Of a DNA stretch of 64,000 nucleotides, positions 1-10,634 are shown piece by piece (within the stretch, counting starts at the first letter, position 1; the number at the start of each line of letters is the position of its first letter). The position numbers and the translations under genes are program-made. The notes beneath the pieces are model-generated. The model did not search any database. It was not told the origin of the DNA and saw only the letters and a program-made list of their open reading frames with translations. Source of the DNA: Lepus europaeus (taxonomy: Eukaryota; Chordata; Mammalia; Lagomorpha; Leporidae); contig NC_084827.1 of NCBI RefSeq assembly GCF_033115175.1, forward strand, positions 181,518,388-181,582,387. Reading direction: 5' to 3'.

Positions 1-82
1 CCTAACATAGTATTTGCTTTTTGTTTCTTTTTTTTTTTTTTCATTTAAAGGATTTTTTTGTTTTGTTTTGTGTTTTTGATAG

Positions 83-150
83 ATGAGGGTTACTACCAGG
101 GTGGAAAATTTCAGTTTGAAACTGAAGTTCCTGATGCATACAACATGGTG
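83..150 (+). CDS. UBE2F: UBE2F coding exon (residues 72-94)
   Basis: The exon begins after a T-rich tract and TAG, with codon phase 1 (the first base of the Asp codon lies in the preceding exon, outside the window). It reads [20 protein letters not shown] and on to NMV, then meets a consensus donor GTGAGT at 151. This is the central beta-sheet of the E2 (UBC) fold of UBE2F, the NEDD8-conjugating enzyme that works with RBX2/CUL5 in cullin neddylation. Counting back from the stop codon through the six visible exons gives 114 residues, so this exon holds residues 72-94 of the 185-residue protein. Upstream exons with the UBA3/NAE-binding N-terminus are not in the window. Confidence 0.93.
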
Positions 151-2344
151 GTGAGTAGCCTGCGTCGGCGCCTGGTCGCCTCCCTCCGTGGGTGGGGCTG
201 CCTGTGACAGGCCTGCTGCTGTCTCAGAGCATCCACCGTCCCTGACGTGCCCTGGACTGGCTGGGTGCTAACTCGCTGGTGTCTCTGAGTACCCCAGGCG
301 TTCTGCCTGTGTAAGCTGTAGATTTATGATTTAACGCCCAAATTCCAGAAACCTGTCAAGTGTCTATTTTAGAATTTCATAATAAACAGCGTAGCGTTGT
401 GTTAATCTTTCAGAGACCCTTGTAGTTAATGGTCATACCAAATACTCTCACATCCGTTCTGCTTGTGAGGAACTTAGAGAAGAGGTAGGGGTGATGTACA
501 GTGACGTGGAGTGGCAAGCAGCCCAGAAACTGACAAGTGACGGAGAACGAACGTGGGCGCCTCGACGGGGAAGAGAGTCACTTGGGGGAGGTGACCGCAG
601 CCAGCGCGGCTTCCCAGGAGAAACAACGTGAGTCGTCCTGGTCCGGCGCAGGCTCTGGTGCCAGGAACGTGTGGAGCTGTGGGCTCGGGTGCAGACGTGG
701 CGGCTAACAGGCTAATGACTGAAGAGCAGGGCTCGGGGAAACGGGAGAGGTGAGAAACTCGGATTTGGGCTTCTGTCGGGCGTTGTTGGGCAGTGAAAAG
801 CCACGGAAGACTCTGAACAACCTCTTTGTGGGGGAGCAGGGCTGTGCTGGTGACTTGCGTGGAGATCTCTGGTGTTTTCTCACCCACTCAGCCCAGCAGG
901 TGGCGAGGAGTAGTCTGACAGGGTGCAGTAAGACGTGGCATCTCCTTACGTGGCGGCCACGGGCGCTGTGCTGGCACTGTCGAGCCCGTCCTAGATGTAA
1001 TCATGTGATGGAGAAGAGTTGGTGATCCAAGAAAAAGAAACTGGACGCTTAAGCAAAGACAAGAAAGCAGATAGCTCGGTCTTTGCGCGTGGGTCTGTGC
1101 AGCTGCTGCCGGGACTTTCCCAGAAGGCTCTGTGCTGCCCCGCAAGGTGTGAGCACGCTGGTTCAGTGCAGAGATGGCGTAGGCGTTTAGGATTCCAGAC
1201 TCCCCGCACTGGTCTGCTTACGCACAGGAAGTGGGAGTATTACGTCTAAGGTTGGCCAGTCTGCTGAGGGAGGAGAGACGCGCGAGCCGACAGACCCCCA
1301 GACACGCCCTGGGACGCGGGGACCCTCGCTGCGGGGGTGGAGGGCGTCGAGCAGCGGAGTTGTCCTCAGGACAGGGAGGAGTGACACAGGAGCTCTTAGC
1401 ACGGCAGGACGGGGTGCGCGTGGACGTGTGTGGCTAGGCGTCTTCACTCGCTTGGTCTTGCTTCGTTTTTCTGCTCGCTCAGTGGCTGATCTCAATATCC
1501 ATATCCCCATACCTGTCCCTCACCGCCTCTCATCCACAACATGCCTGCTGGCTTTGCCACTGCAGCCGGTTGATTGCTGAAGCCAGTTCGTGCCAGGGCT
1601 GCCCAGCTTGCAGCGTGTGTGTCCTGCTGTCCGTCCCCTAGGTGCTCACTGAGCACTGGAGTGGAGGGAAATGCTGAGCCCCGAATGGCAGCACCGGCCT
1701 CGGGCTCCCTTCTCTGTGAAGTGGTGGCCGCCACACAGGCCGGTCATCTCAGTGTCCCCTCTCCCGCTCTGTTCCCGTGGACAAACAGAGCCTCATGGTC
1801 CCTGCAGCCCTCCTGTATTCTTGTGTTTGACATTTAGCTCGGCTACCATGATCAGCAGTTTGTACTTTGGCTTCTGTCTTCTTTGGAGACTGGTCAGGTT
1901 TCTCTGGAGGTGCAGCTCTACGTGTCAAGCCCACGAGTCCAGAGAGGGCAGTGGGCCTCGCTGTGGCCGCAGCAGTGTCTCCAGGAGATTGCGGGACGTC
2001 ACGCTCACTGAATATAAGCCATCTGACTTCCCTGTGGTGGTGACTTTGCTTCTAGAATTCCCTGCAGCTGAGCCCTGCGAGAGTCCGGGGCTGTTTCCAG
2101 TGGGTGACTCTTGGTAGTGCAGGAAAGAGATGAGGAATGAGACCGGTGTCTGCACACACAGGCTGCAGAGACCACGAGAGCAGGCGCTGAGGGTCCACGT
2201 TTCTCTCGTGAGGAGGCACAGCCAGTGTCAGCCACGAGCCCGCGGCCCCACAAAGGCCCTCGACTCACTGGCGGCCGAGCCGGCACCTTGCTGATGGGGT
2301 TCCTGCACGTCACAAGGATTTCGTCCTCAATGCTGGCACATCTT

Positions 2345-2600
2345 TTAGTTACTTTACTTGCAAGGCAGAGCGAGCGAGGTGCTCCCCTCCACTGGTCCTC
2401 CCCCAGATGCCTTCAGTGGCTGGGCCAGGGCAGGGAGCCACAAACACAATGCAGGTGTCTCCTGTGTGTGGCAGCAACCCAGTCCCCTGAGCCGTCCCTG
2501 CTGCCTCCAGGGACTGCGTCAGCTGGAAGCAGTGCCCAGTACAGGACGTGGGCCTCTGGACTGCTGGGCTGGACGCCTGCCCCGCAGCTTCCCATCAGTG
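2345..2600 (-). repeat. Degraded tRNA-type SINE, reverse
   Basis: The stretch follows the reverse order of a lagomorph SINE: an A/T-rich tail with GCAAGGCAGAG, then a 'cccagatgccttcagtggct'-like block and a 'ggcagcaacccagtcccctgag' region. It is heavily diverged. The family assignment is inferred from comparison with better copies elsewhere in the window. Confidence 0.45.
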
Positions 2601-3052
2601 ACGGGGTGCCCCTCCCCCTCCAAGTGCACGCCCATCCAGATGCCTTTGTGGGCTGCTTTTTTCTTTCCCTCTTTGTCCCTTGAAACCTGCTTAGAAATCT
2701 CTGAGTGTAGAAACCGCTGGTCTGATGTGGTGACGTTCAGTGAGCTGTAACACGCCGGCTGTGTCAGACTGCGCGGTTACAGATGAGACGTCTCCCAGCC
2801 ACCAACTCCTCCAGCCAGCGTGGTGACGTAGTGACGGGGACAACGGAGGGGAGCCTGGGACGCCGCCCTGGGCGCTGGCCTGGAGGACGCGCTCCGTCTC
2901 AGGGCTGCTTTTGAGATTTCATTTCTCAAGTAAGTGAAGGTGGAGACATTCCCTACTTTCAGCTTTTTACACTTTCATGAGCCGCTATTCTGTCCTTTGC
3001 CCATTTTTCCACCACAGTATTTATAAGGGTTCTTATAAAAAAAAGTTTTCCC

Positions 3053-3358
3053 CGAACTGGCGCCGTGGCTCACTTGGTTAATCCTCTGCCTCTGGCGCTG
3101 GAATCCCATATGGGTGCCGGGTTCTAGTCCCGGTTGCTCCTCTTCCAGTCCAGCTCTCTGCTGTAGCCCGGGAGGGCAGTGGAGGATGGCCCAGGTGCTT
3201 GGGCCCTGCACCCCATGGGAGACCAGGAGAAGCACCTGGCTCCTGGCTTCGGATTGGCGCAGCGCGCTGGCTATGACAGCCATTTGGGGGGTGAACCAAC
3301 AGAAGGAAGACCTTTCTCTCTGTCTCTTTCACTGTCTGACTCTGCCTGTCAAACAAAA
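3053..3358 (+). repeat. Lagomorph C-repeat SINE, copy 1 of a tandem pair
   Basis: It has a full SINE structure: head with CTGGCGCCGTGGCTCACTTG, the GGTTCTAGTCCC box-B-like block, GAGGATGGCCCAGGTGCTTG, GGAGACCAGGAGAAGCACCT, the CTTTCTCTCTGTCTC tract and a short A-rich tail. The sequence AAAAGTTTTCC occurs before it (about 3041), between it and the next SINE (about 3356) and after the second SINE (about 3714). Both elements therefore seem to have used the same target. Confidence 0.9.
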
Positions 3359-3365
3359 AGTTTTC

Positions 3366-3717
3366 CGGCCGGCGCCGCAGCTCACTAGGCTAATCCTCCG
3401 CCTTGCGGCGCCGGCACACCGGGTTCTAGTCCCGGTCGGGGCACCGATCCTGTCCCGGTTGCCCCTCTTCCAGGCCAGCTCTCTGCTGTAGCCAGGGAGT
3501 GCAGTGGAGGATGGCCCAAGTGCTTGGGCCCTGCACCCCATGAGAGACCAAGAGAAGCACCTGGCTCCTGTCTTCGGATCAGTGCAGTGCGCCGGCCGCA
3601 GCGCACCTACCGTGGCGGCCATTGGAGGGTGAACCAATGGCAAAAGGAAGACCTTTCTCTCTGTCTCTCTCTCACTGTCCACTCTGCCTGTCAAAAAAAA
3701 AAAAAAAAAAAAAAAAA
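3366..3717 (+). repeat. Lagomorph C-repeat SINE, copy 2 of a tandem pair
   Basis: A second near-complete C-repeat runs from GGCCGGCGCCGCAGCTCAC to a poly-A tail of more than 20 A at 3695-3717. It is better preserved than copy 1 and directly abuts it, sharing the AAAAGTTTTCC flank. A short (ATTA)n run follows at about 3730-3748. Confidence 0.92.
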
Positions 3718-3881
3718 GTTTTCCTTAAAAATTAATTAATTAATTAACAAAAAAAGAAATTTTCCCTTGGTTTTCTTAGCCATACTATAAATATTTTCCT
3801 CATTTTGGGATTGTCTTCTTTTGTTATTGCTCTGTAAAGGTTTGGGTTTTTTTGTTTGTTTCACTACTGTAGTCAAATCAT

Positions 3882-3982
3882 GTGTGTGTGTGTATCTGTG
3901 TGTCTATATATGTGTATGTGTGTGTATATGCATGTGTGTGTGTTGTGTGTGTCTATGTGTGTGTATTGTGTGTGTGTGTGTT
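3882..3982 (+). repeat. Interrupted TG microsatellite
   Basis: About 100 bp of (TG)n broken by TATC, TATG and TTG interruptions. It creates spurious Cys/Val-rich open frames. Confidence 0.95.
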
Positions 3983-4324
3983 TCATTTTGGAAAATGCTT
4001 AGAGCAAGGTGTCCACACCCCAAGACAGCCACCTCCGTCTTCCTCGAGTCCTGTCGGGGCTCTCAGTGCCTCTGGGGTGCAGCTGTGCGTGGAGACCCGT
4101 GTTCTTCCACATGGCGGCCTGCATCCACTTTGTGGTATTGTGAAATCAGCAGTGTTGAAAAAGTTACAAATTAAAACATGAAACTGTAAGAGTAGTAGAA
4201 AAAGGACAGGGAATATTTGGATGGTGAAATGTTTCTAAGTATGATTTCAAAGAAAAAATTTCATTAAATTTCATAAAGTTTAAAAAATCTTCCACATCTC
4301 AGAAAACATCAGTGGGAATGGCCA

Positions 4325-4892
4325 TCTATGCTGGTGCCAGTGCCCAGTGTCCAGCCATGGAAGTGACTGTAGCGTTGGTGTTGGTGCCCAGTGTCCAGCC
4401 GTGGGAGTGGCTATAGTGTTGGTGTTGGTGCCCAGCATCCAGCCGTGGGAGTGACCACAGTGCCGGTGTTGGTGCCCAGTGTCCAGCCGTGGGAGTGACC
4501 ACAGTGCTGGTGTTGGTGCCCAGTGTCCAGCCGTGGGAGTGACCACAGTGCTGGTGTTGGTGCCCAATGTCCAGCCATGGGAGTGACCACAGTGCCGGTG
4601 TTGGTGCCCAGTGTCCAGCCGTGGGAGTGACCACAGTGCCGGTGTTGGTGCCCAATGTCCAGCCATGGGAGTGACCACAGTGCCGGTGTTGGTGCCCAGT
4701 GTCCAGCCGTGGGAGTGACCACAGTGCCGGTGCTGGTGCCCAGCGTCCAGCCATGGGAGTGACTGTAGTGTTGGTGCCCAGTGTCCAGCCATGGGAGTGA
4801 CCACAGTGCCAGTGCTGGTGCCCAGTGTCCAGCCGTGGGAGTGACCACAGTGCCGGTGTTGGTGCCCAGCGTCCAGCCGTGGGAGTGACCAC
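4325..4892 (+). repeat. Minisatellite, 44-bp unit, about 13 copies
   Basis: The unit contains GTGCCGGTGTTGGTGCCCAG, then TGTCCAGCCGTGGGAGTGAC and CACA. Consecutive units start 44 bp apart (for example 4461 and 4505). Copies vary by C/T and A/G transitions; one shortened unit lies near 4760. All three minus frames are open across it, giving apparent His/Trp-rich proteins that are only the repeat read in each frame. Confidence 0.97.
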
Positions 4893-5136
4893 AGTGACCG
4901 CAGTGGTGGGATGACTGTTAGTTCTACAGAGAAGCCTTTGAGACAGTTGCAGAAATAACTAGGAAAAATGTAGAGTGTGTTCTCCTGCTTGTGTAAAGAA
5001 ATGAATATCCATAGAACCTAGGAAACCGGCTCAGAAAATGCGTATCAGGTGTCGAGAGAGATGGCTTCTGGGTAGAGTTACGGGATATATACATACATAA
5101 AAGTCAATAAAAATGAGAGGGACATAAAAGCATAAA

Positions 5137-5228
5137 TTTATACAAACAAACTTTTCATATTTATTAATATACACAATATATATTTATACAAACAAACTTT
5201 TCATATTTATTAATATACACAATATATA
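5137..5228 (+). repeat. 46-bp AT-rich direct duplication
   Basis: A 46-bp segment beginning TTTATACAAACAAACTTTTC occurs at 5137 and again at 5183 with no visible difference. It is a recent-looking simple tandem duplication. Confidence 0.95.
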
Positions 5229-5755
5229 TTTCCTTTCATTTTTGTTGTCTCTTCCCAAATACAGATCGCTTTTATAATAGGTATTAAAAGGACTTCAACT
5301 TTGGACGAGCCAAGCATAGATAGTGTCATGTACTTTTTCCGTGTGCTTGTTTTCACCCTCTCTCCATCCTGTAAGACAGTGTCTGACGGCAGCGTCCTCA
5401 AAGCATCCAGCCGAGGGTGGGAGCTCAGCCAGCTGAGTGCACAGAGCCGCCTGCGGGCTGGAGCTTGGGGCCTGAAGGATGCGCTGGGACGGGGTGGTGG
5501 CTGGGTCCAGGCACAGTCGACCGTAGGACCTGAGGTTGGGCTCGTGGGCGGACATTCCCAGTAAGAGGAGCAGTGGCGGTGTGGTGTGCACACACAAACT
5601 TGTGTGGCTGAGTAGCCGATGGGAGTAGTGTTCAGGGTGGAGCACGTGCCAGGTGAGTCACACGCCACAAAACCGAGACCCGATGGGGCACGGGAAGGCT
5701 GTGGATTGGTGTGGCCCGCAGACACTGTGGTCATGACTCTCTCTGTCTGTCGCAG

Positions 5756-5826
5756 CCTCCCCGAGTGAGATGCTTGACCAGGATGTGGCACCCTAACATC
5801 ACAGAGACAGGGGAGATCTGTCTAAG
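5756..5826 (+). CDS. UBE2F: UBE2F catalytic-cysteine exon (residues 95-118)
   Basis: Between CTGTCGCAG and the donor GTGAGT (5827), this exon encodes [20 protein letters not shown] and then ICL plus two bases of Ser. HPN is the E2 signature motif that orders the active site. The Cys of GEICLS is residue 116 by counting, matching the known NEDD8-thioester cysteine of UBE2F. Compared with the human protein as I remember it, three Lys are Arg and one Ile is Met just before HPN; all are conservative. The exon ends in phase 2 and sits 14 bp upstream of a 2.8-kb minisatellite. Reading through the donor would hit an in-frame TGA at once. Confidence 0.95.
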
Positions 5827-5840
5827 GTGAGTGTCCCTGC

Positions 5841-8680
5841 GTGTGAGCGTGCTAGCTCCCCGCGAGAACGCTGTGCGATGTGCCCAGCGCGTGTGAGCGT
5901 GCTAGCTCCCCGCGAGAACGCTGTGCGATGTGCCCAGCGCGTGTGAGCGTGCTAGCTCCCCAGAGAATGCTGTGCGATGTGCCCAGAGTGTGTGAGCGTG
6001 CTAGCTCCCCGCGAGAACGCTGTGCGATGTGCCCAGCGCGTGTGAGCGTGCTAGCTCCCCGCGAGAACGCTGTGCGATGTGCCCAGCGCGTGTGAGCGTG
6101 CTAGCTCCCCCGAGAACGCTGTGCGATGTGCCCAGCGCGTGTGAGCGTGCTAGCTCCCCGCGAGAACGCTGTGCGATGTGCCCAGCGCGTGTGAGCGTGC
6201 TAGCTCCCCGCGAGAACGCTGTGCGATGTGCCCAGCGCGTGTGAGCGTGCTAGCTCCCCGCGAGAACGCTGTGCGATGTGCCCAGCGCGTGTGAGCGTGC
6301 TAGCTCCCCGCGAGAACGCTGTGCGATGTGCCCAGCGCGTGTGAGCGTGCTAGCTCCCCGCGAGAACGCTGTGCGATGTGCCCAGCGCGTGTGAGCGTGC
6401 TAGCTCCCCGCGAGAACGCTGTGCGATGTGCCCAGCGCGTGTGAGCGTGCTAGCTCCCCGCGAGAACGCTGTGCGATGTGCCCAGCGCGTGTGAGCGTGC
6501 TAGCTCCCCGCGAGAACGCTGTGCGATGTGCCCAGCGCGTGTGAGCGTGCTAGCTCCCCGCGAGAACGCTGTGCGATGTGCCCAGCGCGTGTGAGCGTGC
6601 CAGCTCCCCGCGAGAACGCTGTGCGATGTGCCCAGCGCGTGTGAGCGTGCCAGCTCCCCGCGAGAACGCTGTGCGATGTGCCCAGCGCGTGTGAGCGTGC
6701 TAGCTCCCCGCGAGAACGCTGTGCGATGTGCCCAGAGTGTGTGAGCGTGCCAGCTCCCCGCGAGAACACTGTGCGATGTGCCCAGCGCGTGTGAGCGTGC
6801 TAGCTCCCCGCGAGAACGCTGTGCGATGTGCCCAGAGTGTGTGAGCGTGCTAGCTCCCCGCGAGAACGCTGTGCGATGTGCCCAGAGTGTGTGAGCGTGC
6901 TAGCTCCCCCGAGAACGCTGTGCGATGTGCCCAGAGTGTGTGAGCGTGCTAGCTCCCCGCGAGAACGCTGTGCGATGTGCCCAGCGCGTGTGAGCGTGCT
7001 AGCTCCCCGCGAGAACGCTGTGCGATGTGCCCAGCGCGTGTGAGCGTGCCAGCTCCCCGCGAGAACGCTGTGCGATGTGCCCAGCGCGTGTGAGCGTGCC
7101 AGCTCCCCGCGAGAACGCTGTGCGATGTGCCCAGCGCGTGTGAGCGTGCTAGCTCCCCGCGAGAACGCTGTGCGATGTGCCCAGAGTGTGTGAGCGTGCC
7201 AGCTCCCCGCGAGAACACTGTGCGATGTGCCCAGCGCGTGTGAGCGTGCTAGCTCCCCGCGAGAACGCTGTGCGATGTGCCCAGAGTGTGTGAGCGTGCT
7301 AGCTCCCCGCGAGAACGCTGTGCGATGTGCCCAGAGTGTGTGAGCGTGCTAGCTCCCCCGAGAACGCTGTGCGATGTGCCCAGAGTGTGTGAGCGTGCTA
7401 GCTCCCCGCGAGAACGCTGTGCGATGTGCCCAGCGCGTGTGAGCGTGCTAGCTCCCCGCGAGAACGCTGTGCGATGTGCCCAGCGCGTGTGAGCGTGCTA
7501 GCTCCCCCGAGAACGCTGTGCGATGTGCCCAGCGCGTGTGAGCGTGCTAGCTCCCCGCGAGAACGCTGTGCGATGTGCCCAGCGCGTGTGAGCGTGCCAG
7601 CTCCCCGCGAGAACGCTGTGCGATGTGCCCAGCGCGTGTGAGCGTGCTAGCTCCCCCGAGAACGCTGTGCGATGTGCCCAGCGCGTGTGAGCGTACTAGC
7701 TCCCCGCGAGAACGCTGTGCGATGTGCCCAGCGCGTGTGAGCGTGCCAGCTCCCCGCGAGAACGCTGTGCGATGTGCCCAGCGCGTGTGAGCGTGCTAGC
7801 TCCCCGCGAGAACGCTGTGCGATGTGCCCAGAGTGTGTGAGCGTGCTAGCTCCCCGCGAGAACGCTGTGCGATGTGCCCAGCGCGTGTGAGCGTGCTAGC
7901 TCCCCGCGAGAACGCTGTGCGATGTGCCCAGAGTGTGTGAGCGTGCCAGCTCCCCGCGAGAACGCTGTGCGATGTGCCCAGCGCGTGTGAGCGTGCTAGC
8001 TCCCCGCGAGAACGCTGTGCGATGTGCCCAGAGTGTGTGAGCGTGCTAGCTCCCCGCGAGAACGCTGTGCGATGTGCCCAGCGCGTGTGAGCGTGCTAGC
8101 TCCCCGCGAGAACGCTGTGCGATGTGCCCAGCGCGTGTGAGCGTGCCAGCTCCCCGCGAGAACGCTGTGCGATGTGCCCAGCGCGTGTGAGCGTGCTAGC
8201 TCCCCCAAGAACGCTGTGCGATGTGCCCAGCGCGTGTGAGCGTGCTAGCTCCCCGCGAGAACGCTGTGCGATGTGCCCAGCGCGTGTGAGCGTGCCAGCT
8301 CCCCGCGAGAACGCTGTGCGATGTGCCCAGAGTGTGTGAGCGTGCTAGCTCCCCGCGAGAACGCTGTGCGATGTGCCCAGCGCGTGTGAGCGTGCTAGCT
8401 CCCCGCGAGAACGCTGTGCGATGTGCCCAGAGTGTGTGAGCGTGCTAGCTCCCCCGAGAACGCTGTGCGATGTGCCCAGAGTGTGTGAGCGTGCTAGCTC
8501 CCCGCGAGAACGCTGTGCGATGTGCCCAGCGCGTGTGAGCGCGCTAGCTCCCCCGAGAACGCTGTGCGATGTGCCCAGCGCGTGTGAGCGTGCTAGCTCC
8601 CCCGAGAACGCTGTGCGATGTGCCCAGCGCGTGTGAGCGTGCTAGCTCCCCCGAGAACGCTGTGCGATGTGCCCAGTGCG
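5841..8680 (+). repeat. CpG-rich minisatellite, 50-bp unit, about 57 copies
   Basis: The unit is GTGTGAGCGTGCTAGCTCCC, CGCGAGAACGCTGTGCGATG, TGCCCAGCGC. It repeats exactly every 50 bp with a few 49-bp variants (CCCCCGAGA or CCCCAGAGA instead of CCCCGCGAGA). Frequent variants are CCAGAGTGTGTG for CCAGCGCGTGTG and GCCAGC for GCTAGC. Each full unit has about seven CpGs. The array starts 14 bp after the UBE2F splice donor, and every unit carries GTGTGAGCG, which resembles a 5' splice site. The 6500-6949 block is repeated 449 bp downstream, including its rare GAGAACACT variant (6762 and 7211). Confidence 0.98.
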
Positions 8681-9483
8681 AGGGAAGGTTTGGGCTGAGC
8701 TAAGCTGCTGTCGCCCTGCTGCTCCCTAAGCCTCCCAGCCCTGCCCCGGACAAAGAGCACCCTCTGCCACCTGCGTGCCAGGGTCCTGCTAGTTCCCAGC
8801 CCACCCACTGCCCACCGGGATGGACCTGTGGCGCTGTCCCCTTCTCCTTTCCTGGTTCAGTCAGCAGCCACTGCCCTCCAGCTGGCTGATTGTAGCTAAG
8901 AGGGGAGAACAAGACAGATGAACCCGTGAGGGCAGACGTAGCTGACAGGCCCGTGTCAGCCCGTGCACACTGGGGCCACGCGTGTGGAAGGCGTGCTCTC
9001 TGCCGAGCACGGTCTTGCTGTGCGTGGGAGCACTGTGGGGCGAGGCAGGTCCCTGGAGCCTTGTGTGGCTGTGTCCCCCTGCCCGTCGCAGGATGCAGGG
9101 GCCAGTGGCTGCTGCTCTCCAGCTGCTGGTGCAGAGGCCTGAGAGGATGCGTGGGTCTGTTTGCTTAGGAAGGAAATCGGCACGTGCCGTATGGCTTGGT
9201 CTCGCCCCTTCTCTCCGAAGGTGATGATGTAGGTTGCAGGCCTCCGTGGGACTAGGGCAGATCGCTTCCCACTGCAGGTCCCGCACTCAGACAAGCCTTG
9301 GAAGTAGGCAGATGTGTTCCCTTGGCACATTCTGTTCCTGTCACCCTGGGACACTGGGACCTCGGGCAGGTCTCAGGCTCGGACTCTGTGTGTTCTTTTG
9401 TGTTTCGTCTCCTCTTGGTAAACACATTCTGTGTGTAGGAAACACACAAGCTGTGGCCACCCACACTGCAGTCTTACGTTGGG
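8681..9483 (+). other. UBE2F intron, no feature recognised
   Basis: Moderately GC-rich intronic sequence between two minisatellites. Short open frames are present on both strands, but none has splice-bounded conservation or a recognisable family. Confidence 0.6.
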
Positions 9484-10497
9484 AGCTGGTATTGGCGCTA
9501 CTTGTGATGCCAGTATCCCATGTCAGTGCCTGTTAGAGCTGGTGATGTCCACGTCAGTGCCTGTTAGAGCTGCCGTGTCCACGTCAGTGCCTGTTAGAGC
9601 TGCTGTGTCCATGTCGGAGTGCCCGTTCGAGCTCTGGTACCCGTGTCGGAGTGCCCGTTTGAGCTCTGGTACCCGTGTCGGAGTGCCCGTTCAAGCTCTG
9701 ATACCCGTGTCGGAGTGCCCGTTCGAGCTCTGGTACCCATGTCGGAGTGCCCGTTTGAGCTCTGGTACCTGTGTCGGAGTGCCCGTTCAAGCTCTGGTAC
9801 CCGTGTCGGAGTGCCCGTTCGAGCTCTGGTACCCGTGTCGGAGTGCCCGTTCGAGCTCTGGTACCTGTGTCGGAGTGCCCGTTCAAGCTCTGATACCCGT
9901 GTCGGAGTGCCCGTTCGAGCTCTGGTACCCATGTCGGAGTGCCCGTTTGAGCTCTGGTACCTGTGTCGGAGTGCCCGTTCAAGCTCTGATACCCGTGTCG
10001 GAGTGCCCGTTCGAGCTCTGGTACCCATGTCGGAGTGCCCGTTTGAGCTCTGGTACCTGTGTCGGAGTGCCCATTCGAGCTCTAGTACCCATGTCGGAGT
10101 GCCCGTTTGAGCTCTGGTACCTGTGTCGGAGTGCCTGTTCGAGCTCTGGTACCCATGTCGGAGTGCCCGTTCAAGCTCTGATACCCGTGTCGGAGTGCCC
10201 GTTCGAGCTCTGGTACCCGTGTCGGAGTGCCCGTTTGAGCTCTGGTACCTGTGTCGGAGTGCCCGTTCGAGCCTCCTGCTGGTCAGCTCTGAACTGATGC
10301 ACCTGGAAAGGCAGCAGAGGATGGCCCAGGTGCCCCCACGTGGGAGACCAAGATGCGGTTTGTGGTTCTTGACTTTGGCCTGGCCCAGACTTGGCTGTTG
10401 TCGCCATTTAGGAAGTAAACCATTAGACAATCTCTCTCTGTCTCTGTCTTTCCCTCTCTATCACTCTGTCTTCAAAAAAAACAAGTAAATCTTAAAG
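9484..10497 (+). repeat. tRNA-derived SINE split by an internal minisatellite
   Basis: The left edge GGAGCTGGTATTGGCG and TTGTGATGCCAGTATCCCAT matches the head of the CSINE2-like elements in this window. The right edge resumes the same SINE after the array: CTCCTGCTGGTCAGCTCTGA, GCACCTGGAAAGGCAGCAGA, GGATGGCCCAGGTGC, CACGTGGGAGACCAAGATG, then the CTCTCTCTGTCTCTG tract and AAAAAAAACAAGTAAATCTT tail. The array sits at the box-B position of the SINE. Confidence 0.85.
9518..10272 (+). repeat. Minisatellite, 32-bp unit, grown from SINE box B
   Basis: The unit is GTCGGAGTGCCCGTTCGAGC followed by TCTGGTACCCGT, spaced exactly 32 bp (for example 9613 and 9645). About three older, more SINE-like units (GTCAGTGCCTGTTAGAGCT) come first. 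The core CGTTCGAGCTC resembles the Pol III box B GGTTCGANTCC. Many units contain GAGCTC and GGTACC. Because 32 is not a multiple of three, both strands show long frame-rotating open frames with no coding meaning. Confidence 0.96.
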
Positions 10498-10634
10498 AAA
10501 ATGTTTAAGTCTCACATCAGGATCTCCTTTTACAGTGTTAGTGTCCATTTGCGTGTTTTGTATGTGCTGCTGCCGTCACATCACCCTCATTTCTCAAAGT
10601 CAGAATGTCTCATGCAGGTGACCTTCTGAAGATT

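Larger units (their letters stand above)
151..5755 (+). other. UBE2F: UBE2F intron with SINEs and small arrays
   Basis: This intron runs from the donor at 151 to the acceptor CGCAG at 5751-5755. From 151 to about 2340, and from about 2600 to 3050, I see no gene-like or recognisable repeat sequence; the short open frames there have no family resemblance. The rest holds SINE copies, a TG microsatellite, a 44-bp minisatellite and a 46-bp duplication, listed separately. Confidence 0.8.

Noticed and set aside
5841..8680. CRISPR-like array (regular about 50-bp spacing)
   Set aside because: The whole unit is repeated with no unique spacers, in a vertebrate intron; it is a minisatellite.
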